Positions 16,400 to 39,043 of a stretch of 64,000 bases of DNA are shown here, piece after piece. How positions within the stretch are numbered: position 1 is the first letter of the stretch; every line of letters begins with the position of its first letter. The stretch is from Lumbricus rubellus (lineage: Eukaryota > Annelida > Clitellata > Crassiclitellata > Lumbricidae): contig OX243815.1 of NCBI GenBank assembly GCA_945859605.1, forward strand, positions 24,892,613 to 24,956,612, in the 5' to 3' direction. The position numbers and the translations under genes are program-made. A model generated the notes under the pieces. That model saw nothing but the letters and a program-made list of their open reading frames with translations. It did no database searches and was not told the DNA's origin.

Positions 16400-17613
16400 C
16401 AGAGGTTCTCAACCTTTTTTGGCGCGCGACACACCTAAACTTGCAACCAAATTTCGCGACACACCATGCAATTGTCATGTGAATATCGTAAAAAAATTAA
16501 ATTGGGCCTAAGTCAGCTTAGTCTATAATGGGCCTATAATTTGAAATTTCTACAAATTTAAGTAAATGAATGTTGGTGGTCCTACTGAATGCTCTCTATT
16601 TTCTAATTATTCTAACATTCAATATTTTACTAATCTAAATTTACGAGTCTACGACGTTTTACGACTCTTCATTAATAATTTGTCTGTCTGTTCTAACAGT
16701 TAGGTCTAATGAGATTTTTGCTCCTGGATTTTCCTTGGATAGCTATAGAGGAAGATCCACAGGCTTTGTGAGTGCAACACGTATATCTATAGGGTCTACG
16801 GCGACTACGATACCTACAACTGAGACTAACGACTGAAAATAGCCATATATGAGTTATATGAGTTTTAGATTAAAAAAGCATAAATTGTCCATAGTTCAAA
16901 CCACTAGCTCTGATAGGCCTAGCTCAAGACAAAACAAGAAAACGTGGGATAAAGGTAGCTGAACACTACCGAAACTATGAACGCCCTTCAAAACGTCGAA
17001 TAATTGTAACGGAAATTAACTGGAAAGCGCAGGCCTACAGTAATTGCTTTAGTTAAAAACGGGCCATTGGGAGATTTGGGACTTCTGGGTCCCTGAACCT
17101 TGTGCACCTTCCTTATATTGTAAATTGTTACTCTCTGAATACGCAAACAACCTTTCCGCGTCATCAATTTTAGAATCGCAAAATGTTTTCTTCTTCATGA
17201 TAATTTTCTCCATTATTTTTGAAGGTTACAGCATTGAATATCATTTTAATCGGTCGGCTCGCTGACGTCTTATAGGCCTACTGTAGTCTATTCATGTAGG
17301 CTTACATATATATATAGGCATGCAAGTGCATGTGGGCTTATAAGGCAAGCATTGTGGCTGCTCCCAATTGAGATCAAAATGGAATAGATAATTATTGAAG
17401 TCCTTCGAGTTGCTTATATGCTCACAGCCTACGCCTGCCAAACTGCTAAAGTGAACAAGTAAGTGTAATGCAAGAACGACGGATATATGCTGTGAGAATT
17501 CGCGACACACCAATTCTTCGCGACACACCAGCGACACACCACTTTTATGCGACACACCTCCGGTCGCTTCGCGACACACTAGTGTGTCGCGACACACCGG
17601 TTGAGAACCTTTG
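16400..17613. mobile_element. 1.2-kb hAT-like element with GCGACACACC subterminal repeats
   Basis: Ends CAGAGGTTCTCAACC and GGTTGAGAACCTTTG are the classic animal hAT (Charlie-like) type. Perfect 8-bp flanks CTCTATCG (16392-16399, 17614-17621). Multiple CGACACACC motifs lie near both ends. No transposase frame remains. Confidence 0.88.
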
Positions 17614-18081
17614 CTCTATCGGATCTGTCGTAGCCTACTCGTAGGGTACTTAACTCCGTCGCTAAGGCGCGCGGCGCAGGACAAAAACGCGCCATCAAAA
17701 GTGCGCACCATCTAATGTGCGCGGGCAAACGCGTGATCGATGCAAAGACGAGCATCACCAAAATATAATACATGTAGGCTATTTATGCATAATTAATTAA
17801 CGTGTAGGCCTATATGTGCAGAAGATGGATTGGCGAAAGCGAATCTCTCCGCTCAAATTGAAGTTTGAACTACAATGTAATTACTAATTACCAATCGACA
17901 GTGATAATATAATAATAATTATAAAGTTTCATATATTTTCTAAGCAAAGTAAACGTGAGACACTCTAAAAAATTCAATGCAGTTCAATTGTATAAGCGGA
18001 TCAAACCATTATCCGAATTTAAGCAGGAAGTTGAAGGTTCTAAGAGTGTGTCGAATGTAGGCTATATACGACTATTACCGG

Positions 18082-18260
18082 CAGTGCTACAGATGTAAAA
18101 AAGAAATGCCTGGACGCCCCTTACCTTTCCAAAAGAAGTACCAGGACGGCCCTTACATTTTCTGGTATATGCTGGCCAAATAAGTTGCAGGACGGCATAG
18201 AGATTTGAAAATAAGTGCCAGGACGCCGTCCAGGACCGTCCTGCCACACTTTAAGCCCTG
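18082..18260. mobile_element. hAT-like MITE, CAGGGCTTAAAGTG family
   Basis: Right end CACACTTTAAGCCCTG, left end CAGTGCTACAGATG (decayed), perfect 8-bp flanks ATTACCGG (18074-18081, 18261-18268). The interior has repeated GTGCCAGGACGCC-like segments. Related copies: 38718-39043 and 58370-58516. Confidence 0.83.
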
Positions 18261-18691
18261 ATTACCGGGTTTCATTCATTCATTTCAAGAATTTACATAG
18301 CGACCTTCAAGAATCCCATTCAGAGGCGTTCTCTGCGCTCCTGGTCCAAACACGGTGATACAGCAAAAACGTTTTAAGGAACCTGCAAAACACTGACGAG
18401 TCAACCCTCTAGGTGGCAGGCGTATCTCCATGCAGCGGGAGAATACAAATGTATATTCCAGACGAGTTTTAGTAAGACTGCAGTGTCGCCGCAGTGTGCA
18501 GCGCTCGTGAATAAGTTGGCGCCCTGCATGCGCTTGGCTTTAGGGCACTCTTCATGAGTAAAAACCTGAAATTCTGTTGCATCCGACAAAGTCAATACAC
18601 GCAATACAACTATCTGGTATATATATATATATATTATAATCAAGATATGGACAAAGATCACATCAGAAATTTCCGGTCAGATCTCCGCATA

Positions 18692-19483
18692 TCTATATAT
18701 ATAAAAATGAACTTTCCAAATGTTCGTCGCATTTTCACGCTGAAAGTGACCCACCGATTGTTTTGAAAATTTTACAACACCTTCCATTCCCATTCAACCG
18801 CATGTTAAGATGTTTTCACCCGAAAAAACCCAACGGTTTCCACAAAAAGTGAACTTTGCAATCCCTTCGTCCGCCATTTGCAAACTAAACACGTCCCACA
18901 CGGCTGCAGAGATTTCATAAACGCCGTCTCCAAACACAGCAACGAAACATCAATGAGGTGCGGTGCTATGACGTCATAAGCGAGTCGCGATTAATTTTCC
19001 AAAGAGGCCGCTTTTAGGCCTTTTCACAAAGCGCCCTTTGGGCTGGGAATGGACGCTGCGACGGAAGAAAGGAGCGGAGGGAGCGGGACAAAGACGGTGG
19101 GGAGGGAGCGGAGGGGAGGTGGAGGTCAAGGGGAGGGGGAAGGGGAGGGGGACGGAGGGGAAGGGAGAGGGAAAGAGGAGGGAGAGGGAGAGGGAGGAGG
19201 GGGAGGGGAAAGGGAAGGGAGGGGGAAAGGGAGGGGAGAGGGAGGGGAGGGGGAGGGGAAGGGGAAGGGGGAGGGGGAGGGGGAGGGGGAGGTGGAGGGG
19301 GAGGGGGAGGGGGAGGGAGAGGGGGAGGGGGAGGGGGAGGGGAGGGGAGGGGAGGGGGAGGGGAGAAGGAAAAAGGAGGGGGAGGGGGAGAAGGAAGGGG
19401 AGGGGAGGGGAGGAGGAGGGGAGGGGGAAGGGGAAGGGGGAGCCTCTTTTCAGCCACAGCAACGCGTGGCCGGGTTCAGCTAG
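18692..19483 (+). mobile_element. Helitron-like element carrying a polypurine tract
   Basis: Begins A|TCTATATATATAAAAATGAA and ends GCGTGGCCGGGTTCAGCTAG|T, with a short imperfect hairpin before CTAG. TC...CTRR termini and insertion between A and T are the Helitron signature, and there is no target duplication. About half of the interior is a G/A-only tract. There is no Rep/helicase, so it is non-autonomous. It lies about 410 bp downstream of the AADAC-like C stop. Confidence 0.75.
19062..19441 (+). repeat. GGGGA-type polypurine tract
   Basis: About 380 bp almost only G and A, with many runs of 4-5 G, inside the Helitron-like element. The proline-rich and glycine-rich open frames over it are artefacts. 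It could form triplex or G-quadruplex structures. Confidence 0.95.
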
Positions 19484-19896
19484 TAGGTCTATAAATATGA
19501 TAAGCTTACATGAAGCAATGTACAGCCTACAGCCACAAGTCTGTATCCGCAATACTGTATAGCATAAGCTACTAGGTTATAAATTATAGGCTATAAATCA
19601 TTGCCAAGCTACTGACCTACTCTCTTCTATAACTGCACAATAATTATTCCGCAAGCGTTGATTGAAAGGTCCGAAGGTGCTTTTGAAACCCACAGGATTG
19701 ACAAACCACGCGGAGAATATCTGTAAACCTTGGCCAAGGTGTGAGACAAGCAATGAATCTATCCGTGCATGCATTAGGCTCACGGAAACAAGCAGGAACT
19801 CATTAGGGGAAGCAGCTGAAATGGATTCTACTTTACGGGCTGACGATAATGCGCTAAACAAATTGGTCGTTGGTCGTTTTAAAATTACGTCTTCGT

Positions 19897-25178
<5,282 letters not shown>

Positions 25179-26083
25179 CTTTAAACTCTATTCAAACAAC
25201 GAACTAATCAGCAAACAACTTTTGCGATGTCCTTTATAGGCTACATCACGGCTAATAATTAAGATAATTATAGTAAGCCTAATAATTACAATAATTATCA
25301 GATGACAATAGAGATGGGCGGAAATCGAAGATGATGATGACTTTTGTTATGTGCTTGTTTCGAGTCTTGATATTGATTGAGATGAAAGCATCACTAAGAG
25401 AAAATAACGATAGGCATATAGGCATTTTATCTTCTGGGTATGACAAGTGGGGTCATGCAGTAGGCTACATTGCAGTCCAAAATGTGTGAACACGGGTATT
25501 CCCCAAAATACTCATGTGTCTATGATTATGAAAGTTTAAATCAAAGTTCATCTAAGACAATCTAGCAGAGAAAAAAATGACAACGACTGTAGACAGTAGA
25601 TGGAATGCAATATCATATGCATCCATGGCCTAAGGTTCAGAGGTTCAGTACGCTGATATAGGCCTATAGGCTGCAGAAAGTTGGAAGGCCAGACTAAAGA
25701 TCTAATGTCCAGAGTCCAGGGGTTGCAAAATTCAGACACAATAGAAATAAATGGGATGATACTGGTTAGGCAAGTGGAGAAGAGAATGAAGAAGATATAA
25801 ATTAAAATTATGGAAAATAAAATAATACGAGTAGGCTTACTCCTCAACAGACCAAATTGAAACAACAGTTACATGTAAATAGTGCAAACATGAAGAAAGC
25901 AAAATACCAAGAACAGAAGGAACAGACAGTTGTAGAATGCAGACGACATCTTTTATGACTGGAAAAGAAGATTATATATTATAGGCCTACACTGTATGTA
26001 GGGTACATGGATTGGAAGGTGGATGCGAATAAGTGCAAGCAACAGACAAAAGCAGATGAGAGTGCTGACAACGCATCATGGTC

Positions 26084-26137
26084 AATCAGTCAATCAATCA
26101 ATCAATCAACCAGTCAATCAGTCAGTCAATCAATCAA
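26084..26137. repeat. (CAAT/CAGT)n tetranucleotide repeat
   Basis: Run of TCAATCAGTCAATCAATC-type units between genes. Confidence 0.9.
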
Positions 26138-27373
26138 GTGATATAATTATAGCTTCCTTTAAAGACTTAAGGGTATTATTACGTACCTAAAGACTTTCAC
26201 GTACCTTTTAGGTTGAGATCCAGCAACGAACTAAATAATATTTGCGTCTGGTTATAGCACAAACAAAATCGACACCGATTCGTGCAGCCTACTATCAGTG
26301 TATAACGAGTCTAGATTATCGGGGCTCGAGTAGCGGATGGATTGGAGGAGAGGGTGTCAGGTCGAAGTACAGCCAACCTCTAGCGATCTATTCTGTTTAC
26401 AGGTCCTGCTGCACGCAAAACTCTCTGGGGCAGTTCTAGTGCCTGGATTGAGCGCTGTATACGGTGTTCAACACAAGCAGTAGCTACATATATATCACTG
26501 ACCCAGATATAGGCCTACACACAACGCACGTGCACCGTATATATATATTTACATACAGAGAAGTCGACCGATGGGGGGGGGGCAATCTGGGAAGACAAAC
26601 CACCACAGCTTATTATAATAATGACCCATAAAAATTAATGGGCAATACGACTAAATGTTTAATTGCTTAAATTAATTAACTGCTCACTTACCTATCAACT
26701 ACTTTTTGCAGGAAAACCTAAGTACCTGTAGTCAGTGCAGTGTAGCCGATGCTTACCTGTGCGGTAAGGAAAGCGGAATTCATTGTTCAGTTGGCGATTC
26801 GCTTCACTTCTTGCAAGACGATGTTTTAAAAATTGGACAAATTATTTTCAGAGGCCGTCGTGTAACTTTCGCATCCGCCCTCTTCTATCTTCACATCTAC
26901 AGATATATAATTATATATTGTCCATGTATATATATACATATAGTTTATATACATGCATGTACATATATACATACATATATATATATACACTTATATATAC
27001 ACATGTACATTGTATATATTTTTATGTATACATGGACAACGTTGTGGTCTTCATGTATTATTCCAGGGTGAATATTAATTCAGTCGCTAGGCTGTTTATC
27101 CGATGCGCATTATGATAGCCTACAGATCTACTCCATGCTGGGTTAAGTCACGGTACCTTTCACGGCTGTGTTTACTGTGTACATACAGACCAGTCATACA
27201 TCCATCTGTCATGACTGGGAATTAATTCTGGATTAGTCGACTCACAAATGTTCAGGTTGACTGGTTTCCGTTTGGACAGTTTAGACTTTAGAGCACCATA
27301 AATGCACGAACCGTATCTGACGACGACATTATTTTGTGATTTGACATTGGCAACTAAAATCAATGAGTGCCAT

Positions 27374-27594
27374 CAATAAGCGGGTTCACCATCTCAGTGA
27401 CCTTTCGAGTGCGCGTGCGCAGTAGTCAAGGCCACCACTACAATAGATGGTGTATATACCAAAAGTTCCGAAACTTAATGACTAGCGCATTGCGAATTTG
27501 CAATCTTTATCTAATACACCGTCTATTGTGTAGTGACCTTGACTACTGCGCACGCGCACACGAAAGGTCACTGAGATGGTGAACCCGCTTATTG
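27374..27594. mobile_element. 221-bp foldback element
   Basis: Left arm from CAATAAGCGGGTTCACC is almost the exact reverse complement of the right arm ending GGTGAACCCGCTTATTG; the arms are about 85 bp, separated by about 50 bp. No clear target duplication. The same peptide can be read on both strands because of the palindrome. Confidence 0.85.
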
Positions 27595-27770
27595 GTTGGA
27601 CGTAACCGTTCGTATGTGTGTATGTGTGTATGTAGAGTACAGTAGACTTGTAGACTTGTAGACTAGACGTGTAGCACCTACGTGTCATAACAAACAATGA
27701 GACGATTTAACGCAGTAGCACAGTCAAGGAATTGCAGGATGCCACTGACATCAATTAAGGACGGGCAAAT

Positions 27771-27925
27771 TATACAGTAACACGCAATTGAATTATTAGC
27801 CTACAAATTACCAATAAATTGGAAATATATTTGAATTGTAAAATAATTACCAATTACTGGATAAATTTGCTGGAAATTACAAATTACGTAATTTTGATTG
27901 CATCAATTACAAATTACTGAATAAA
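27771..27925. repeat. Dispersed AATTACAAATTACC-type repeat
   Basis: Shares ATAAATTTGCTGGAAATTAC with the copy at 11536-11640; boundaries uncertain. Confidence 0.5.
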
Positions 27926-27985
27926 AGAACTCTGCAGGCACGAATCGTAGATCTATGCCTCTTTCCTGCTGTCTAGGCCTATGTG

Positions 27986-28030
27986 TGGGAGCGCCTCTGA
28001 GTACATTAACTTGAAGGTGCGCTACATAAA
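27986..28030 (+). mobile_element. SINE 3' tail fragment
   Basis: GGGAGCGCCTCTGAGTAC then CTTGAAGGTGCGCTACATAA, matching the 3' end of the SINE at 54633. Confidence 0.55.
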
Positions 28031-29884
28031 AGTCAATAATTATAATTACATTGCGTCTGAAAATTTCTTTTTAATTTTCTGTGAGAAGCAGCAGCTGTTC
28101 AAACAAGTTACCGTAGGCTATATTGGTAGCCGCTCTATACAGTCATGCCTACAAAACCAAGAACCTTTCTACTGGTGCCAACGAAAGCAGGGCAGCATTA
28201 AATTGTATAGATATTTTCTTTGTAATTGAATAGCTATGAAGCATCTAAATTTCCTATACGCTGCAGCGCAATATGTATAATCAACGATGTTAGACTGATT
28301 CCCTATTTTACATGTAGGCCTAGCCTACTTCTTGAATAAGCTTATAGGCTAAGTAAGCGAAGTTTTGATCCAAAGAATTTTGACATAGGTTGTTGCATTC
28401 AAAGTGATTTGATTTTGCAGAATATAAATGAAATTACAAATTACAGGAAAACATGCAATTGAGTTACAAATTACTTTGATGAAGAGTATTTTTTATCTGA
28501 AATCTCTTCAGGAAAACTATTCAAAGTCGCTTACGATCCAACGCTTGCTGTGCGAGATCCTATATTGTTTAGGCGCGTTATAAATAATTACAGTTTAATA
28601 ATGACAAAAACAATCAAAATAGGCCTACCTAAATCCAAAAATTGTGTTACCATTAGGTTTTTTTATTGCCAATAAGCTTCTTCTAAACGTCAGTTTAACG
28701 ATTTAAAAAAAATTCTGACGTCATGTCCTGGAGTATTTATAAATAAATTGAATCTCTGAAAGGTCTCAAAATTCCCATCGTAACTGGTAGAGCGACGTCA
28801 TAAATCACTGTGAATCTGTGATGTCACATAGAGCGGCTACCGTAATATAACATAGCCTATGATGTCGTTGGCCGTTTGCAAAGATCGTGGCGAACTTGAG
28901 AAAGCATTCGTTGTTGTTAAAAGGTAAACACGTACAGTATATGGTTTGATCCAAAGTGTTTAACAGGGAAGTCTCTGAGAATGTTTGGTTATAAGTTTGT
29001 CGGTTAGGCTTCTGATGACATTTAAGGCGTCGAAGTCACAATGCCCTTTCTGCTAGTTTTAGCTGCACGTAAGTGCTTCTACAACAGCTCAAATCCATTT
29101 AAAACTGCACATTTTGTGTACAACTGCACGTTAAAAAGCCCTGTCTTAAATTAACTTAATTTTATGTTATTTTTTTATTGATCTGGTTACGATAAAAGAA
29201 ATTGATTGACTGAAATGTTAATAGACTAATAGCTAGGCTAAGTAAACCAACAGACCTTAAAGTTAGTAAACTTAACGCAAAGTTGCCCTGCAAACCTGAA
29301 AACTATAGGTGAAATTTACGTTGTCCAACATCATACTTTAGTTTCTATAACATAATCTTATAATTTTATACAATTCAATGCAATGAAATTATTTAAGGTT
29401 TTATTTTGTATAAGAGGAAATGTAAAGATTGATATGATATCGTGCTAACTAATACAAAGATACAGGCCTAGGCTACAGTCACTCTACAGATAATTATTAG
29501 GGCCTATGGCTTTAGTTCTAGACAGAAGTTGATAAAAAAGTAAAATGATGTATTATAACAGGTGGCGACATCTCTGAATCGATATAAGTCACGTGGAATG
29601 AGTACACATAGATATTTCGGGATTGGTCGAATTGATTGATATGCTGAATTTTTTTAAAATATGCCTCGAATCTCTCTTTCACACACTGTGTCGCATTGAG
29701 CAGTCTTTCTCTTTCTATCTGTCTGTCTGCCTGCCTGTCCGTGTCATTTTCTCAATCTTTCTCTTTTCACCTCTGTGCCAAACGTTCAGTACTATCGCAG
29801 TTTCTGTTGCGCTTCCTTAAATGACCTTCTTCAGTAGGTTACAGAAGCTGAAAAGAAATCAATCATATTAATTAACAATATTCA

Positions 29885-29935
29885 TTCATTCGAAAATTTA
29901 TATAGCGCTCCTTCAAGGAAATATTGGCGCGTCTG
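29885..29935 (-). mobile_element. SINE/L2-type 3' tail fragment
   Basis: CATTCATTCG then TTTATATAGCGCTCCTTCAAGG; only the terminal domain is present. Confidence 0.45.
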
Positions 29936-30172
29936 ACACCAGTGCGCCCAAAGAGAGCAGTTGTAAGCTTAGTGAGGAAGGATTAATTTGTGGTAGAGTT
30001 TCAGAGTGTAGACGTAGTTCTAAAAATACATCATTAACTAACTAATCTAATAATTATATATTTAATACACCAGTTACCGTATTCAATATGGTACCCAAGT
30101 AAATTTTAAAATGAGTTTAATTTTGTCACCATTTGAAAAGGAAAACAGTCACAACTAATCAGCGTATATATA

Positions 30173-30251
30173 ATGGCTGGTCTCTTCTGTTGCTATAGAA
30201 ACAAGAGAATGGCTGGTGATGGCTGGTCTCTTCTGTTGCTATAGAAGCAAG
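30173..30251. repeat. Direct repeat of about 35 bp
   Basis: ATGGCTGGTCTCTTCTGTTG and the bases after it occur twice with one change, separated by about 10 bp; downstream of spermidine synthase. Confidence 0.8.
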
Positions 30252-30609
30252 AGAGAGGTCCAACGCAGGATTAAGCCTACTGAGGTCCTTATCAATTACA
30301 AGTCCTAAATTAAACGCTGTAACTATAATTATGCAGAAACAGATGCCAGCGCTACTTGTTTGAACTGCAAGGAATAACACGCACCAGAACCCAACGTAAA
30401 AAGTTAACAGCAGGAATGTTTTTTTGATTGGTGCTCGAACAATATACCATCGATGATCGAACAACACACTTTCAAGCACTGTAACTGTACTGTACAACGT
30501 CTATCCTAATAATTTTTATAATCATAGCCTATCAGCATTCACGAATTTGTATGGCACCGCTTCAAGAGAAACAAATCAGAATATCTGTGGATAAAACCGA
30601 TTGATGGAA

Positions 30610-36872
<6,263 letters not shown>

Positions 36873-37375
36873 TCTCTTCTGATCCGCTCGGCTTTGACCA
36901 ATGTATGGACTTAATCTTAAAATGATAATTAAGACAAAATAGCATTCATCTATATTTTTGTATGAACGTAACTTTTACTATGACGAGTCAGAGATCATAT
37001 TTGAGAGATGTTTAGGCCTATGTGCGGTTTGTATCGCAAGTCACCACAACCAGATTTGTGTGCATCTGTGTAGGTCTATTGTCTTCGTTGCATTCAAAAA
37101 GATGAGCCACGCGTTCGCACTCCATTGACTTCACGTCAGATGCCTAGATAGCGGCGCATTTTCGACGAATGCATGTGCAAATAAGGCCCAGTCGCAGGGT
37201 GTTCGAAGATGAAAACCCCAGACCTGGCACCTTAATTCGCCTCGGGATCCATTTCATATTGGACCTATAGGCCTGACAGTATCGAGTTGACTTCGAGCAA
37301 GGCGGTTTAAATAAATATTATTCGATCGCTTCAGCCGAAATTTGCGCTCGAAAAAGAAACCTTGCACTCGAAATA

Positions 37376-37570
37376 AAACCAGAGAGACGCCTGAAAGAGA
37401 CAGATTGAGAGCGAGATAATGAGAAACAGAGACAGGCAGATAGAGAAGAGAAGAGATAGGCCTAAAGAGAGATGGGGAGAGGCTTCGAGAGGGATGTAGG
37501 AAGGTAGGGAGCGAGGAAGGGAGGGACGGATGGAGCGAGGGAGTGGGGAAGCGAGAGACGGAGAGGAATG
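37376..37570. repeat. GA-rich tract upstream of spermidine synthase
   Basis: About 195 bp mostly G and A (GAGAGA, GGGAGG). Pyrimidine-rich on the gene's strand, about 500 bp before its ATG. Whether it belongs to the promoter is unknown. Confidence 0.8.
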
Positions 37571-38235
37571 AAACAATTTAAGGCACATAATAATTATCTA
37601 AGACATTTCTTAATGCTCAGACTGAAGGGCTAGCAGGAGCTAAAGCAGCCTCAATAAGGGGAGACATTTAAAGAGAAAGACTTAGGCAAGGAGAGAGAGA
37701 TACATGTAGGTCGGTATACAGGGAGGAACGGAATTCTTAAGAACGGCGGGAGCGATGGTGGAAGGCGAAACAAGACCCATTATTAAAACACGCATATTTT
37801 TAGCGCTGGGTTTGAAGGGTTAAAAGTCAGCAGGCAAGCTATGGTTTGATGTTAATGTGTATCTGATTAAACCGTGTTTTATGTATACAAGCAACGTAAT
37901 ATGTAGGCCTACAATTGAAATGCAATCTGCAGGTGACCTAAAGCCACGCCACACATGCACAGGCCTGCATAATTAAGTCTGTGCCTCCGAGTATCATGAT
38001 CATAATATCTATTATCTTGAAGTAGGCCCCTATAGGTTATCCGTCGCGTGCAGTCTACAAACCATAATTATACTGCACCGGATGAGCCTTAATTTGCCTT
38101 TTTGCTGGAGTGCTTGAAAGGATAAGTTATTCTGTAAGATTTCATAACCCAAATGAGATACTTGATGAATAAAATAAGATAAGTATTATTAATTTAATAA
38201 TAATAAATAATATTATTATTTCTTTTTTCTTTTTG

Positions 38236-38513
38236 ACCCGAGGTAGGCTATTTAGGATCCCTCAGGGACTTATCTCTTAACTACTGTTATTATTATTATT
38301 ATTATTATTATCATTATTTTTTTTTTTTATGCCCCGAGGTATACAGGATCCCTCAGGGACTTATCTATCGCCTAATATAAAATCATTATTATTATTGTTA
38401 TTATTATTTTTTATTTTTTATTTTATTTTTTTTAAATTTTTTATTTTTTTTAAATTTTGCCCCGAGGTATACAGGATCCCTCAGGGACTTATCTATCGCC
38501 TAATATAAAATCA
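38236..38513. repeat. Three direct copies of a GGATCCCTCAGGGACTTATC unit
   Basis: 55-bp copies at 38331-38385 and 38459-38513 are essentially identical (start GCCCCGAGGTATACAGG); a shorter diverged copy is at 38236-38280. A/T and TTA runs separate them. Confidence 0.85.
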
Positions 38514-38550
38514 CAGTCTGGAACGGCCCTATTAATGAGCCTATTAAAGA

Positions 38551-38584
<34 letters not shown>

Positions 38585-38629
38585 TCTTTATTAGGCCTTC
38601 AGTCTGAACCAAACATAGTCCATAATTAT

Positions 38630-38656
38630 GCAAAGCCGCCTCAGAGGCGGCTTTGC
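38630..38656. repeat. 27-bp near-perfect palindrome
   Basis: GCAAAGCCGCCTC, one A, then GAGGCGGCTTTGC: 13-bp perfect arms with a single central base, in an AT-rich setting. Confidence 0.95.
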
Positions 38657-38717
38657 AAATGAGATGCGGAACTTTAGAAACATGATTAGGCTATACCTAT
38701 TATCTAGGATCTATAGG

Positions 38718-39043
38718 TAGTGCTTAAAATGTGGGAAAATAAGTGCCTTGAGCCCTGGACGCCTCTTAGCCAGTATGAGAATTGTGGAAAAATAACTGGG
38801 GGGTTGGCCTATGATAAACTTGAAATTGGGGCTCTAAAAATGACTGGGGGGTTTGAACCCCCCCAACCCCCCCCCCCCCCGGCAATTCTCACCCTGCTCA
38901 TAGCCTACATTTCCAAAAGAAGTGCCTGGACGTTCCTTATACCTTTCCAGTCTGTGCAGGCCAATAAGTGGCAGGACGGCGTTCAGATTTAAAATACGTG
39001 CATGGACGCCATCCATGACCGTCCAGCCACACTTTAAGACTTG
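38718..39043. mobile_element. CAGGGCTTAAAGTG-family element interrupted by another MITE
   Basis: Left AGTGCTTAAAATGTGGG and right CACACTTTAAGACTTG with GTGCCTGGACG-type interior, as at 18082 and 58370. The target duplication is no longer recognisable. The 126-bp MITE at 38771-38896 is inside it. Confidence 0.65.
38771..38896. mobile_element. GTGAGAATT-family MITE nested in another element
   Basis: Starts CAGTATGAGAATTGTGG and ends GGCAATTCTCACCCTG; flanks CTCTTAGC and CTCATAGC agree at 7 of 8. Contains a C run of about 14. Confidence 0.78.

Larger units (their letters stand above)
25188..30609. other. Gene-free stretch between AADAC-like C and spermidine synthase
   Basis: It probably includes the promoter and 5' untranslated exon of AADAC-like C. 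It holds a CAAT/CAGT tetranucleotide run (26084-26137), AT-rich microsatellite at 26900-27030, a 221-bp foldback element, dispersed AATTAC repeats and SINE fragments. No convincing coding exon was seen. Confidence 0.5.

Noticed and set aside
19014..19562. Overlapping open frames of 144-192 aa, rich in Gly/Glu/Arg on one strand and Pro/Leu/Ser on the other
   Set aside because: All come from the stop-free polypurine tract inside the Helitron-like element.
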